Source: Holophagaceae bacterium
GTDB lineage: Bacteria; Acidobacteriota; Holophagae; Holophagales; Holophagaceae
Length of the DNA stretch: 17,130 bases
Assembly (NCBI GenBank): GCA_003158505.1
Contig: PMJK01000099.1
Location: forward strand, 18,595-35,724
Direction of reading: 5' to 3'
Part shown: piece by piece, positions 1 through 6,511 of the stretch
Numbering within the stretch: position 1 is the first letter of the stretch
Layout of the letters: each line of letters opens with the position of its first letter
Made by a program: the position numbers and the translations under genes
Notes under the pieces: model-generated
Databases searched by the model: none
Told to the model about the DNA's origin: nothing
What the model saw: the letters and a program-made list of their open reading frames with translations, nothing else

Positions 1-51
1 TCCCGAAATCAGGATCAAGGGGAGCACGAGCAAAGATGCGGCGCGGCGCAT
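1..51 (-). CDS. Exported protein, N-terminal 17 residues only
   Basis: Only the start of this leftward gene is inside the window. An ATG at 51-49 is preceded by a strong ribosome binding site (GGAGG at 60-56, 4 bases away). The 17 visible residues begin with two arginines, followed by a run of Leu, Val, Ile and Pro and a Ser-Gly at the edge. This is the n-region and hydrophobic core of a secretion signal. A lipoprotein signal is possible, but the cleavage site lies outside the window. The function cannot be judged. It is divergent from the Smr-domain gene at 258. Confidence 0.6.
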   Translation of the reverse strand, partial: MRRAASLLVLPLILISG

Positions 52-88
52 GGGACCTCCAGGTTGGATGTTGAGGATACGAGCGAAG

Positions 89-118
89 GCTATGCCAGGT
101 TACGCCAAGGGGCGTCAA
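89..118 (-). promoter_or_regulatory. Possible promoter for the leftward exported protein
   Basis: On the minus strand a -35-like TTGACG (118-113) is followed after 18 bases by CATAGC (94-89), a poor -10. The implied transcript start would be about 30 bases before the ATG at 51. The -35 is good and the -10 matches only 3 of 6 bases, so this is a weak call. The rest of the gap 52-257 shows no gene-like reading frame and no convincing promoter for the rightward gene. Confidence 0.25.
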
Positions 119-257
119 TCCTTGGATGTCTTCAATCGCACTCTGGTTTAAACCTATCTCTGCCAGCGGCGTTTTGCCTCAAACAGGTGTGGGATTGCAA
201 CGGCGGGCTTTGGACGGAGTCTCGGATGGCCTACTCTGGACAGGATAAGGATGATTC

Positions 258-1004
258 ATGGCCTGGAAGCAAGATCTGGCAAAACTGAAACAACAACTCG
301 GCCCGGAGACACCCGCTCCGGCCTACAAGCCCGCGCCTAAGGCGATCCCCAAACCCAGCGGCCCCGCCGCCCTGGACGATGAAGACGCCATATTCCTATC
401 GGCCATGGGGTTGAAACCGGCTCAACCTCGCGCGGCTAGATCCGAGGCAAGCGAGGGTTCCGCCCCCACCTCAGTGGTAGCAGATTCCCAGGCTCCGGAA
501 ACCTTCCAGGAGGCTGTCAGTGGTTTGAAGGGCCTGAAGCCTCTCGTGAAGCAACCCCTTGATCAGCCGGCCTCGGCAGTCGGTCCCCCTAAGCCTGCGC
601 CGGTGACCATTCCGACCGAGATTTCAAACCTTGGGCCCCCCGAATCGATGGTTCCCGAACCCGTCACCCCCGAACTGGCCCCCCTGGCTCAGCCCTTGGG
701 GCCTCTGCGCTTCCAATTGGCCGCAGGCATGGCCATTGAGGTGGATGGAGCCCTTGATCTCCGAGGGCATTCCCTTCCCGACGCCATGGAGCGGCTGAAG
801 GATCGCCTGGAAGATGGCGTGGTCCTTGGTTGGCGCAGCCTCCAAGTGACCCTTGGGCCGGATCAAACCCTTCACGATGGCCTGCTCGCACTATTGACCT
901 CGGGCCAGATGCCGAGGGTGGTCCGCTATGCCCAGGCCCCTGTCCCCATGGGCGGAACCCAGGCCTGGCTGTTGTACTTCGGGCTCTCACCGGCCCAGCC
1001 CTGA
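258..1004 (+). CDS. Smr-domain protein with degenerate motifs
   Basis: This 248-residue protein starts at an ATG with AAGG ten bases upstream of it. Residues 18-145 are low-complexity, rich in Pro, Ala and Lys, with a short acidic/hydrophobic segment at 40-54 (DDEDAIFLSAMGLKP). That segment resembles the N-terminal element of the E. coli SmrA/SmrB type. Residues 163-245 resemble a C-terminal Smr domain: LDLRGHS at 166-172 replaces the usual LDLHGLT, and an AP-x3-GG segment followed by a hydrophobic strand closes the domain. Smr domains bind or cut nucleic acid, and SmrB cleaves mRNA at collided ribosomes. Here the DLHG His is Arg and the second HGxG-type motif reads LGPD, so nuclease activity is doubtful. 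The gene ends 23 bases before the kinase gene and probably shares its transcript. Confidence 0.7.
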   Translation: MAWKQDLAKLKQQLGPETPAPAYKPAPKAIPKPSGPAALDDEDAIFLSAMGLKPAQPRAARSEASEGSAPTSVVADSQAPETFQEAVSGLKGLKPLVKQPLDQPASAVGPPKPAPVTIPTEISNLGPPESMVPEPVTPELAPLAQPLGPLRFQLAAGMAIEVDGALDLRGHSLPDAMERLKDRLEDGVVLGWRSLQVTLGPDQTLHDGLLALLTSGQMPRVVRYAQAPVPMGGTQAWLLYFGLSPAQP

Positions 1005-1027
1005 TTCTCACGCATGGAGCCTCGATC

Positions 1028-1939
1028 ATGAGCCTGCTGGCAGTTGGAAGCATTGCGTTTGATGACCTGGAAACCCCCTTCGGCCGGAGGGAACACGCCC
1101 TGGGTGGCTCTGCCACCTATTTCGCCCTGAGCGCAAGCCGCTTCCACCCGGTCCGGATCGTGGCCGTGGTGGGCGAGGATTTCGGTCCAGACCAGATGCG
1201 AGTCTTCGATCGGCGGCCCATTGATCTTGCCGGGCTCTCTAGGGTGAAGGGACTGAGCTTCCATTGGAAGGGGGTTTACGGCTATGACCTCAACGAAGCC
1301 ACCACCCTCGCCACCGATCTGAATGTTTTCGCAGATTTCCGGCCAGACCTCCCCGTGAATTACCGGGAGTCCCAGTACCTCTTCCTGGGGAACATCGATC
1401 CTGTGCTTCAACTCGATGTCGTCCGACAGATGACCGCACGCCCCAAATGGATCGCGCTGGACACCATGAACTACTGGATCCGGGGATCGCGGTCCGCCCT
1501 GGAAGCCGTCCTGAAGGAGGTGGATATCCTTCTGGTGAACGATGCCGAGGTTCGGGAACTGACCCAGGAGCATGGCCTCATCAAGGCCTACCGGAAGATC
1601 CAGACCCTGGGCCCCCGGAATCTGGTGGTCAAGCGAGGCGAGTACGGCGTGGCCCTGTTCACGCCCGAGGGCATCTTCGCGGCCCCTGCCTATCCGCTGG
1701 AGAATGTCTTTGACCCGACCGGCGCAGGCGACACCTTCGCTGGGGGTTTCCTGGGTTATCTGGCCTGGATTGAGCGAACGGATGTGACGGCCTTGAAGCA
1801 TGCCGCCCTGGTGGGTTCGGTCATGGCCAGTTTTACGGTGGAACAGTTTTCCACTGAACGCCTGGAGCAGATCAGTCAGGACGAAGTCCGCAACCGACTG
1901 TCATTATTTTCAGATATGATTCGAGTCGAAGACCTATAA
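1028..1939 (+). CDS. PfkB-family (ribokinase-like) sugar or nucleoside kinase
   Basis: This 303-residue protein has the fold signatures of the ribokinase/PfkB family. A Gly-Gly pair at 26-27 lies in the N-terminal substrate region. The C-terminal signature DPTGAGDTF starts at residue 229, with the presumed catalytic base at Asp235 and the anion hole in the preceding GAG. The length is normal for the family. These enzymes phosphorylate a sugar or nucleoside hydroxyl using ATP in the cytosol, but the substrate cannot be read from sequence. I chose the ATG at 1028 because GGAG lies 8 bases upstream. The frame is open further upstream, to 830, but that part overlaps the Smr gene and looks nothing like a kinase. 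The gene sits between the Smr gene and a LysM gene with short gaps. Confidence 0.85.
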   Translation: MSLLAVGSIAFDDLETPFGRREHALGGSATYFALSASRFHPVRIVAVVGEDFGPDQMRVFDRRPIDLAGLSRVKGLSFHWKGVYGYDLNEATTLATDLNVFADFRPDLPVNYRESQYLFLGNIDPVLQLDVVRQMTARPKWIALDTMNYWIRGSRSALEAVLKEVDILLVNDAEVRELTQEHGLIKAYRKIQTLGPRNLVVKRGEYGVALFTPEGIFAAPAYPLENVFDPTGAGDTFAGGFLGYLAWIERTDVTALKHAALVGSVMASFTVEQFSTERLEQISQDEVRNRLSLFSDMIRVEDL

Positions 1940-1940
1940 T
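1935..1940 (+). promoter_or_regulatory. Perfect -10 box overlapping the kinase stop codon
   Basis: TATAAT is an exact -10 hexamer 32 bases before the LysM gene start. No acceptable -35 lies 16-18 bases upstream. It may give the LysM gene its own start within the operon, or it may be chance, since the bases also encode the end of the kinase. Confidence 0.25.
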
Positions 1941-1972
1941 CAGCGCTATTCAATCCTGACAGGGGGTTCCTG

Positions 1973-3145
1973 ATGCACCAGCCCACTCGCCTGCACGCCG
2001 GCCGGATGCGCACCCTTGCGTTAGCGCCCAGCCTCCTCGCAGTCCTGGCGCTCGCCCTTCCGGGTCTCCAAGCCCAGGAGACCGCCCCCGCCGATGCCGT
2101 CAAGGTCGAGGCCCATGCATCCAAGTGGGAGTACCCCAAGGAGCTCAGGGTCCCAGATGGCTCCAAGACCCACCTGGTCCAAAAGGGTGACACACTCTGG
2201 GACCTCGCCGCAAAAGAACTTGGGAATCCCTACGCATGGCCCCAGATCTGGGAACTGAACCAGTGGATCAAAGACCCACACTGGATCTACCCCGGCGACC
2301 CCTTGATCATCGATCTCGCCCGGGCGGTGGCCACTGCGGACACCGTGCCCGAGGCCGTGGCCAATCTGCTGCCTGACCAGCGGCGTGCAGACCCCGGCGC
2401 TGTCCGGCGATCAGAACTTGGTTTCTCCTTCCAGGATTTCATTCAGCTTCCCTTCATTGTTCCAGAAGGAGTCGAGGCTCATTTCAAGGGCAATGGTGCC
2501 TTTACCATCACTGGCAACAAGCGGGAGGACCGCCAGTTCCTGGGCGATGGCGAAAACGTCTACCTGAACGGGGGCGCCAACCAGGGCGTAAAGGTCGGGG
2601 ATCGATTCCTGATCCTCAAGACCGTGGTTCGACGATTGATGCACCCCACCATCGCCAAGAAGAAACTGGGTGATGTAGTTCAGCAGGTCGGTGTGGTGCG
2701 AGTGCTCAGCACCCAGCCAAATGGATCGGTGGCAGTGATCGAACGCTGCCTCGATTCCGTGGAAGTCGGGGATCATTTGGAGAAGTTCGTCGAACCAGCG
2801 AATATCCCCTCACAACTGCGGACAGATATCACCGAGCCGGTGAAGATCGCGTCCGATGCCGGCATGGTAGTGTATACCAGGGACTCCAAGTACCTCACAA
2901 GTGGTGGGGATATGATTATCATCGACAAGGGCGCCAACGACGGACTCAAGGTGGGCGATGTGCTCCTCGCCGCCCGGGCTAGATCCTTCTCGGTTGGTTC
3001 TGACAACCAGAAGAAGCCCCCCATGGAATCCACCTCCTACTACCTTGGGCAGGCGCTGGTCGTCCGAACGGACTCCCAGACCGCTACCTGCCGGGTGCTC
3101 CGATCCGTTGAAGAGCTGCAGAGCGGAGACACCGTCACCCGGTGA
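1973..3145 (+). CDS. Exported LysM-domain protein
   Basis: This 390-residue protein starts at an ATG with AGGGGG 6 bases upstream. The second Met (residue 12) lacks such a site. A signal peptide is visible: Arg residues near 11-13, a hydrophobic core at about 14-30, and likely cleavage after Ala34 (GLQA). A LysM domain follows at 67-113, with the typical VQKGDTLWDLA opening and a YPGD-L-I end. LysM binds GlcNAc-containing glycan, so the protein is expected in the periplasm on peptidoglycan. Residues 150-390 are mostly beta-type with repeated G-x-KVGD turns (about 204-209, 325-330) and no recognised catalytic motif. It is the last gene of the rightward run and is followed by a strong hairpin. 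Confidence 0.8.
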   Translation: MHQPTRLHAGRMRTLALAPSLLAVLALALPGLQAQETAPADAVKVEAHASKWEYPKELRVPDGSKTHLVQKGDTLWDLAAKELGNPYAWPQIWELNQWIKDPHWIYPGDPLIIDLARAVATADTVPEAVANLLPDQRRADPGAVRRSELGFSFQDFIQLPFIVPEGVEAHFKGNGAFTITGNKREDRQFLGDGENVYLNGGANQGVKVGDRFLILKTVVRRLMHPTIAKKKLGDVVQQVGVVRVLSTQPNGSVAVIERCLDSVEVGDHLEKFVEPANIPSQLRTDITEPVKIASDAGMVVYTRDSKYLTSGGDMIIIDKGANDGLKVGDVLLAARARSFSVGSDNQKKPPMESTSYYLGQALVVRTDSQTATCRVLRSVEELQSGDTVTR

Positions 3146-3165
3146 GGATTCCTCATCGCTACCTA

Positions 3166-3188
3166 TGAAGCCCCCCCGGGGGCTTTCA
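3166..3188. terminator. Bidirectional terminator between LysM gene and rsmG
   Basis: Arms AAGCCCCC (3168-3175) and GGGGGCTT (3178-3185) form a GC-rich stem that would open to a four-base loop. A T-rich run (TTTCATTTG) follows on the plus strand, and the complementary side is followed by a CTTCATAG stretch on the minus strand. It lies 22 bases after the LysM stop and directly after the rsmG stop, so it suits both convergent genes. Confidence 0.7.
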
Positions 3189-3192
3189 TTTG

Positions 3193-3786
3193 TCACAGCT
3201 CCTTGACTTGGCTTTGGCGGAGTTCGATGACCACGCGCTGCCCGCGGGTCGGGAGCCGGTAAGGATGGGGATGGGCGGTCCAACCGTTCGGAACCCGCTC
3301 CTCGGCCCAGTCCAGTCCCTTCAGGGCAAAGAAAGGACTGCCCGCGCGTCCGTGCCTGACCCACCAACCCGCCAGCGACTCCAGGGGACCCAGGGCCTTG
3401 GCCGTGCCCCAATCGGCTTCGAGCGGAGGGAGCGTCTCCAGGCGACCGTGCACCGTCTTCAGGTTTGGCACCGGGAGTTCCATGGCCACCTGCCTCAGGA
3501 AGGCCAGCTTCTTGAGGGAAGCATCCACGCCAATGACCTCCAGGTCAGGTCGAGCCAGGGCCAGCACCACCGCCGGCGATCCCATGCCCGTGCCTAGATC
3601 GGCCACCCGGGCTCCCGAAGGCAGGCCGGCGAGAAAGGGGAGCAGCGCGGCAGCATCCACCAGAAGCTCCTCCCGGCGCTGCCCGGGGGGCAGAGCTGTC
3701 AAAGCATGCGTGCGGTTCCACCGATCCAGGAGGACCAGGAAGCGGCCCAAGGGCGCGGCAAGCTCGGAAGGAAGGCGCGGCTCCAT
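3193..3786 (-). CDS. rsmG: 16S rRNA (guanine-527-N7)-methyltransferase RsmG
   Basis: This 197-residue protein is of normal length for RsmG (GidB). It is a Rossmann-fold SAM-dependent methyltransferase that makes m7G527 in 16S rRNA. Motif I reads VADLGTGMGSPAVVLAL at about 60-76, where most family members have D-x-G-(S/T)-G-x-G-x-P. The acidic residue of the second strand is in VIGVDAS, followed by the typical KKLAFL segment and a downstream HGRLE corresponding to the family's HxRAE. The start at 3786 has no clear Shine-Dalgarno sequence, but no better start is in frame. It stands alone rather than with parAB or mnmG. It is divergent from ybeY and convergent with the LysM gene. Confidence 0.88.
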   Translation of the reverse strand: MEPRLPSELAAPLGRFLVLLDRWNRTHALTALPPGQRREELLVDAAALLPFLAGLPSGARVADLGTGMGSPAVVLALARPDLEVIGVDASLKKLAFLRQVAMELPVPNLKTVHGRLETLPPLEADWGTAKALGPLESLAGWWVRHGRAGSPFFALKGLDWAEERVPNGWTAHPHPYRLPTRGQRVVIELRQSQVKEL

Positions 3787-3849
3787 GGCTTAAGCATGCC
3801 AGGAGATGCCCTTGGGAAATTTAATTTCACAAATGTCATGGTTTTGTCC

Positions 3850-3877
3850 TTTATAATCAATGTTTGATGACATTCAA
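3850..3877 (-). promoter_or_regulatory. Predicted rsmG promoter
   Basis: On the minus strand TTGAAT (3877-3872) and TATAAA (3855-3850) are separated by 16 bases. The hexamers match the sigma-70 consensus at 4 and 5 of 6 positions. The implied start is about 57 bases before the rsmG ATG. A TTTGA-N6-TCAAA inverted repeat (3863-3878) covers the -35 and could be an operator. That last point is speculation. Confidence 0.4.
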
Positions 3878-3902
3878 AACAAAATAATCATCGGTACCTA
3901 TC

Positions 3903-3932
3903 TTGAAAACATGAAGTAAACATCGATACAAT
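3903..3932 (+). promoter_or_regulatory. Predicted ybeY promoter
   Basis: TTGAAA (3903-3908) and TACAAT (3927-3932) are 18 bases apart, each matching 5 of 6 consensus positions. Transcription would start near 3939, leaving a leader of about 80 bases before the ybeY ATG. The surrounding 3815-4020 stretch is strikingly AT-rich for this window, as expected for a regulatory region between divergent genes. Confidence 0.45.
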
Positions 3933-4020
3933 TCATGCATCTAGAAATGGGTCATTGACGGAAGCGCCATAATGGACCATGATTAATGCCCTTTGTTTGA
4001 TCTTGCATAAGGAATCAGCC

Positions 4021-4752
4021 ATGACGCAAACTCGCGCCCCTTTCGTAATCGACTGGTCCAGTCGAAGCAAAATGCGCGGACCTGGTGAGCAGTCCCTTGG
4101 AAAACTGCTTCATGACCTTCGAGATCGCCTCGCGCCCGATGCACAAGGCATCTCGTTGACCTATGTCGATGATCGCGGCATGAGAAAACTCAACCGCGAA
4201 CATTGCGGGAAAAACATGACGACCGATGTGCTCAGTTTCCCCTCCAGCGTGGAAAAGGGCGCCTTTCCACATCTCGGGGACATCGTCATCAGCCTCCCCA
4301 CGGCCGAGAAAATGGCCAAGAAATTCGGTGTCAGTCGCAGGCGTGAAGTCGAAACCCTGGTCATCCATGGATTCCTGCATCTCTGTGGACAGGATCATGA
4401 GGTGGACCGCGGCGACATGATGACCATGCAGGCCCAACTGGAACGCGATCTCCTGGATGAGGAGCCCTTGGCCATGAGCCTCAAACGGGGGCGTAAACCG
4501 GGCAGCAAGGTGAAGAAGTTGAAAGATGGCACCCGCGTAGTGGTCACTGGGCGGGCCGCTGCTGCCCTGGTCCGTCGCGAACGGGTGAAGAAAGACAAGA
4601 AGGTCAAGGTCCGGAAGGTCACGAAACCCAAGGAACCGATCCTCAAACGGGGTCCCGGCCGCCCCAGGAAGGACGCCACCACGCCTCCCCCGGCCAAGCG
4701 TATGGTGCGTCGACGCAGGCCGACGCCTTCCCGGAGCGGTGTGATCGCCTGA
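4021..4752 (+). CDS. ybeY: Endoribonuclease YbeY with long basic C-terminal tail
   Basis: Residues 1-150 are a YbeY domain: TTDVLSFP near 67-74 and the metal-binding signature HGFLHLCGQDH, with His116, His120 and His126 as zinc ligands. YbeY is a single-strand endoribonuclease needed for 16S rRNA 3' end maturation and ribosome quality control. The protein is 243 residues, against about 150-160 for typical YbeY. The additional 90 or so residues are Lys/Arg-rich and contain two AT-hook-like motifs: KRGRKPGSK at 155-163 and KRGPGRPRKD at 209-218. I chose ATG 4021 because TAAGGA (4008-4013) lies 7 bases upstream; the earlier ATG at 3979 has no such site. The usual neighbours phoH and the HD-domain hydrolase gene are absent. 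Confidence 0.88.
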   Translation: MTQTRAPFVIDWSSRSKMRGPGEQSLGKLLHDLRDRLAPDAQGISLTYVDDRGMRKLNREHCGKNMTTDVLSFPSSVEKGAFPHLGDIVISLPTAEKMAKKFGVSRRREVETLVIHGFLHLCGQDHEVDRGDMMTMQAQLERDLLDEEPLAMSLKRGRKPGSKVKKLKDGTRVVVTGRAAAALVRRERVKKDKKVKVRKVTKPKEPILKRGPGRPRKDATTPPPAKRMVRRRRPTPSRSGVIA

Positions 4753-4778
4753 CTACCTAAACCTACGCATGGCAAATG

Positions 4779-4822
4779 GGCCCGAAGGCCGATAAAATGG
4801 GCCTTTGGTCCGGCTTCGGGCC
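4779..4822 (+). terminator. Hairpin with alternative pairings before the TPR gene
   Basis: GGCCCGAAGGCCG (4779-4791) can pair with CGGCTTCGGGCC (4811-4822) with one bulged base. Its 3' half can instead pair as AAGGCC (4785-4790) with GGCCTT (4800-4805). The two foldings exclude each other. The structure lies between the ybeY stop and the TPR start and could end ybeY transcription or act as an attenuator. There is only a short T run (TTT) after the inner stem. Confidence 0.4.
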
Positions 4823-4840
4823 GTGCCATCCGGAGTCTCC

Positions 4841-5560
4841 GTGATCAACCTCCTGCTTGGCCTGGGCGCTGCCCTTGCCGTGGTCCTGCTCTCCAGCCTG
4901 TTGAGCATCAAGCTTTGGATCAGCCTGCCCATTGGCATCCTCGCAGGGGCTGGCTTGTTCATCTGGCAGGGTCGCAAGATCCAGCAGGAACTCGAGAAGA
5001 TCTTCACCCGCGCCGGCGAATTGCTGAAGAAACAGCAATTCGACAAGGCCATCGAGGTCATGAAGGAGGGCTACCGGTTCTCCTCCCGGCAGTTCCTCGT
5101 GAAAGGCAGCATTGACGGCCAGATCGGCGTGGTGCAGTACCTGCGCAAGAAGAACGAGGAGGCCGAGCCCCTGCTCGCCGCCGCCTCCATGCAGCACTAC
5201 ATCGCCAAGGCCATGCTGGGCATCCTCCAGTGGAAGCGGGGCGAGAAGAAGAAGGCCAAAGAGACCTTCGACCTGGCCCTGAAGGCTGGCAAGAAGGAGA
5301 GCCTCCTCTACGCCGTCTATGCCTACGTTCTGTTGGAAATGGGCGAACGGGATAAGGCCATCGAGACCCTCAACAAGGGCCTGGGCGTCTGCATGGGCGA
5401 TGAACGGCTCATCACCAACCGCAACCTGCTGCAGAACGGCAAGGCCCTCAAGATGAAGGTCTACGGTGAGCAGTGGTACCAGTTTCTCCTTGAGCGCCCC
5501 ATGATCCGCCAGGAGGCCCCGCCCTTCGCCCGCGTGTCGCGCCGGGCGCAGCGAGGTTGA
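4841..5560 (+). CDS. Membrane-anchored tetratricopeptide-repeat protein
   Basis: This 239-residue protein starts at GTG 4841, with GGAG 5 bases upstream. An in-frame TTG at 4805 lies inside the hairpin just upstream and has no binding site. Two hydrophobic segments (about 3-22 and 26-45) form an N-terminal hairpin anchor. The rest is helical and soluble, with TPR-like 34-residue units. The clearest begin near 50 (AGELLKKQQFDKAIEVMKEG), near 120 and near 155 (YAYVLLEMGERDKAIETLNKG). Such proteins scaffold protein complexes at the membrane, and no catalytic residues are seen. The C-terminus is short and basic. The partner is unknown. The gene may be cotranscribed with ybeY or start from its own weak promoter in the intergenic hairpin region. 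Confidence 0.7.
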   Translation: MINLLLGLGAALAVVLLSSLLSIKLWISLPIGILAGAGLFIWQGRKIQQELEKIFTRAGELLKKQQFDKAIEVMKEGYRFSSRQFLVKGSIDGQIGVVQYLRKKNEEAEPLLAAASMQHYIAKAMLGILQWKRGEKKKAKETFDLALKAGKKESLLYAVYAYVLLEMGERDKAIETLNKGLGVCMGDERLITNRNLLQNGKALKMKVYGEQWYQFLLERPMIRQEAPPFARVSRRAQRG

Positions 5561-5566
5561 GGCCCG

Positions 5567-5601
5567 GCTTCGGAATCGCCGCTACGCGTCGATTCCGAAG
5601 C
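5567..5601. terminator. Perfect 12-bp hairpin after the TPR gene
   Basis: GCTTCGGAATCG (5567-5578) and CGATTCCGAAGC (5590-5601) are perfect inverse complements around an 11-base loop, starting 6 bases after the TPR stop. No T run follows (TTGAAAAG on the plus strand), so it may be a 3' stabilising or processing hairpin, or a terminator that does not need a U tract. Confidence 0.5.
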
Positions 5602-5621
5602 ATTGAAAAGACTCTCTTCCC

Positions 5622-5654
5622 CTGCTCAGCAACCGCGGAGCGGTTGCTGAGCAG
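5622..5654. repeat. Perfect 14-bp hairpin upstream of yebC
   Basis: CTGCTCAGCAACCG (5622-5635) pairs perfectly with CGGTTGCTGAGCAG (5641-5654) around the loop CGGAG. It ends 16 bases before the yebC ribosome binding site (GAAGGAG, 5671-5677), and no T run follows. It could be a second terminator, a leader structure affecting yebC expression, or a REP-like palindrome. Confidence 0.5.
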
Positions 5655-5683
5655 AACGAACGATTTGATTGAAGGAGCACACC

Positions 5684-6415
5684 ATGTCCGGCCACAGCAA
5701 ATGGTCCACCATCAAGCATAAGAAGGGCGCCGCTGACGCCAAGCGGGGCAAGGTCTTCACCAAGATCCTCAAAGAGATCACCGTGGCCGCCCGGCTGGGC
5801 GGCGGCGATGTGAACGCCAACCCGCGCCTGCGCCTGGCTGTGGACCAGGCCAAGGGCAGCAACATGCCCAAGGACAACTGGGAGCGCGCCATCAAGAAGG
5901 GCACCGGGGAACTCGAGGGCGTGACCTACGAGGAAGTGGTCTATGAGGCCTATGGCCCCGGCGGCGTGGCCATCATGGTCGAGGCCATGACAGACAACAA
6001 GAACCGCACCACCCCCGAAATCCGGAGCTACTTCACCAAATTCGGCGGGGAGCTGGGCGCCCAGGGTTCGGTGGCCTACCTCTTCAGCAAGCAGGGGCAG
6101 ATCGTCGTGGAATCCGAAGTATCCGAGGACAAGGTCATGGAAGTGGCCCTGGAGGCCGGCGCCGACGACGTGGTCAATGCGGGGGAAGCCTGGATCATCA
6201 AGACCAGCCCCGAGGCCTACCAGGCCGTGAAGGATGCGGTGGACGCCGCAAAACTGCCGGTCATCGAAGCGAAGATCATCATGGCTCCCAGCACCAGCTC
6301 CGCGCTTGAAGGCAACAAGCTCACCAGCTTCCTCAAGCTCGTGGACCTGCTTGAGGACAACGATGATGTGCAGAATGTGTGGCACAACGCTGATTACGAC
6401 GAACCCGAAGATTAG
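5684..6415 (+). CDS. yebC: YebC/TACO1-family protein
   Basis: This 243-residue protein is of normal length. It begins with the family hallmark MSGHSKWSTIKHKKGAADAK. It continues with GGDVNANPRLRLAVDQAK and NMPKDNWERAIKKGTG, then the central YGPGGVAIMVEAMTDNKNRT block and the C-terminal acidic segment. Family members were first described as DNA-binding regulators. Later work on TACO1 and YebC2 links them to translation through difficult sequences such as proline stretches. The ATG at 5684 has GAAGGAG 6 bases upstream. In many genomes yebC neighbours ruvC, ruvA and ruvB; here it does not. It is flanked on both sides by strong hairpins, which suggests a monocistronic transcript. Confidence 0.93.
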   Translation: MSGHSKWSTIKHKKGAADAKRGKVFTKILKEITVAARLGGGDVNANPRLRLAVDQAKGSNMPKDNWERAIKKGTGELEGVTYEEVVYEAYGPGGVAIMVEAMTDNKNRTTPEIRSYFTKFGGELGAQGSVAYLFSKQGQIVVESEVSEDKVMEVALEAGADDVVNAGEAWIIKTSPEAYQAVKDAVDAAKLPVIEAKIIMAPSTSSALEGNKLTSFLKLVDLLEDNDDVQNVWHNADYDEPED

Positions 6416-6427
6416 TCTTCATCATTG

Positions 6428-6453
6428 CTCAGGGCGCCGAATGGCGCCCTGAG
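6428..6453. terminator. Hairpin after yebC (first)
   Basis: CTCAGGGCGCC (6428-6438) and GGCGCCCTGAG (6443-6453) form an 11-bp perfect stem with a four-base GAAT loop, 12 bases after the yebC stop. Only TTAA follows, so the U tract is minimal. It is probably a terminator for yebC. Confidence 0.6.
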
Positions 6454-6456
6454 TTA

Positions 6457-6479
6457 ACCCTGCGCCGAAGGCGCAGGGT
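6457..6479. terminator. Hairpin after yebC (second)
   Basis: ACCCTGCGCC (6457-6466) and GGCGCAGGGT (6470-6479) form a 10-bp perfect stem with a GAA loop. It lies three bases after the first hairpin and 32 bases from the 3' end of the convergent membrane-protein gene. The pair probably ends transcription from both sides. Confidence 0.55.
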
Positions 6480-6511
6480 GGTTCAGGATTGGTCGCCCTG
6501 ACGGGAGTGAA

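Noticed and set aside
64..288. A 74-codon plus-strand frame
   Set aside because: It has no ribosome binding site and an improbable composition. It overlaps the start of the Smr gene and probably lies in the divergent control region.
3955..3983. An alternative ybeY promoter (TTGACG with CATGAT)
   Set aside because: The -10 matches only 4 of 6 bases. TTGAAA/TACAAT at 3903-3932 is the better pair.
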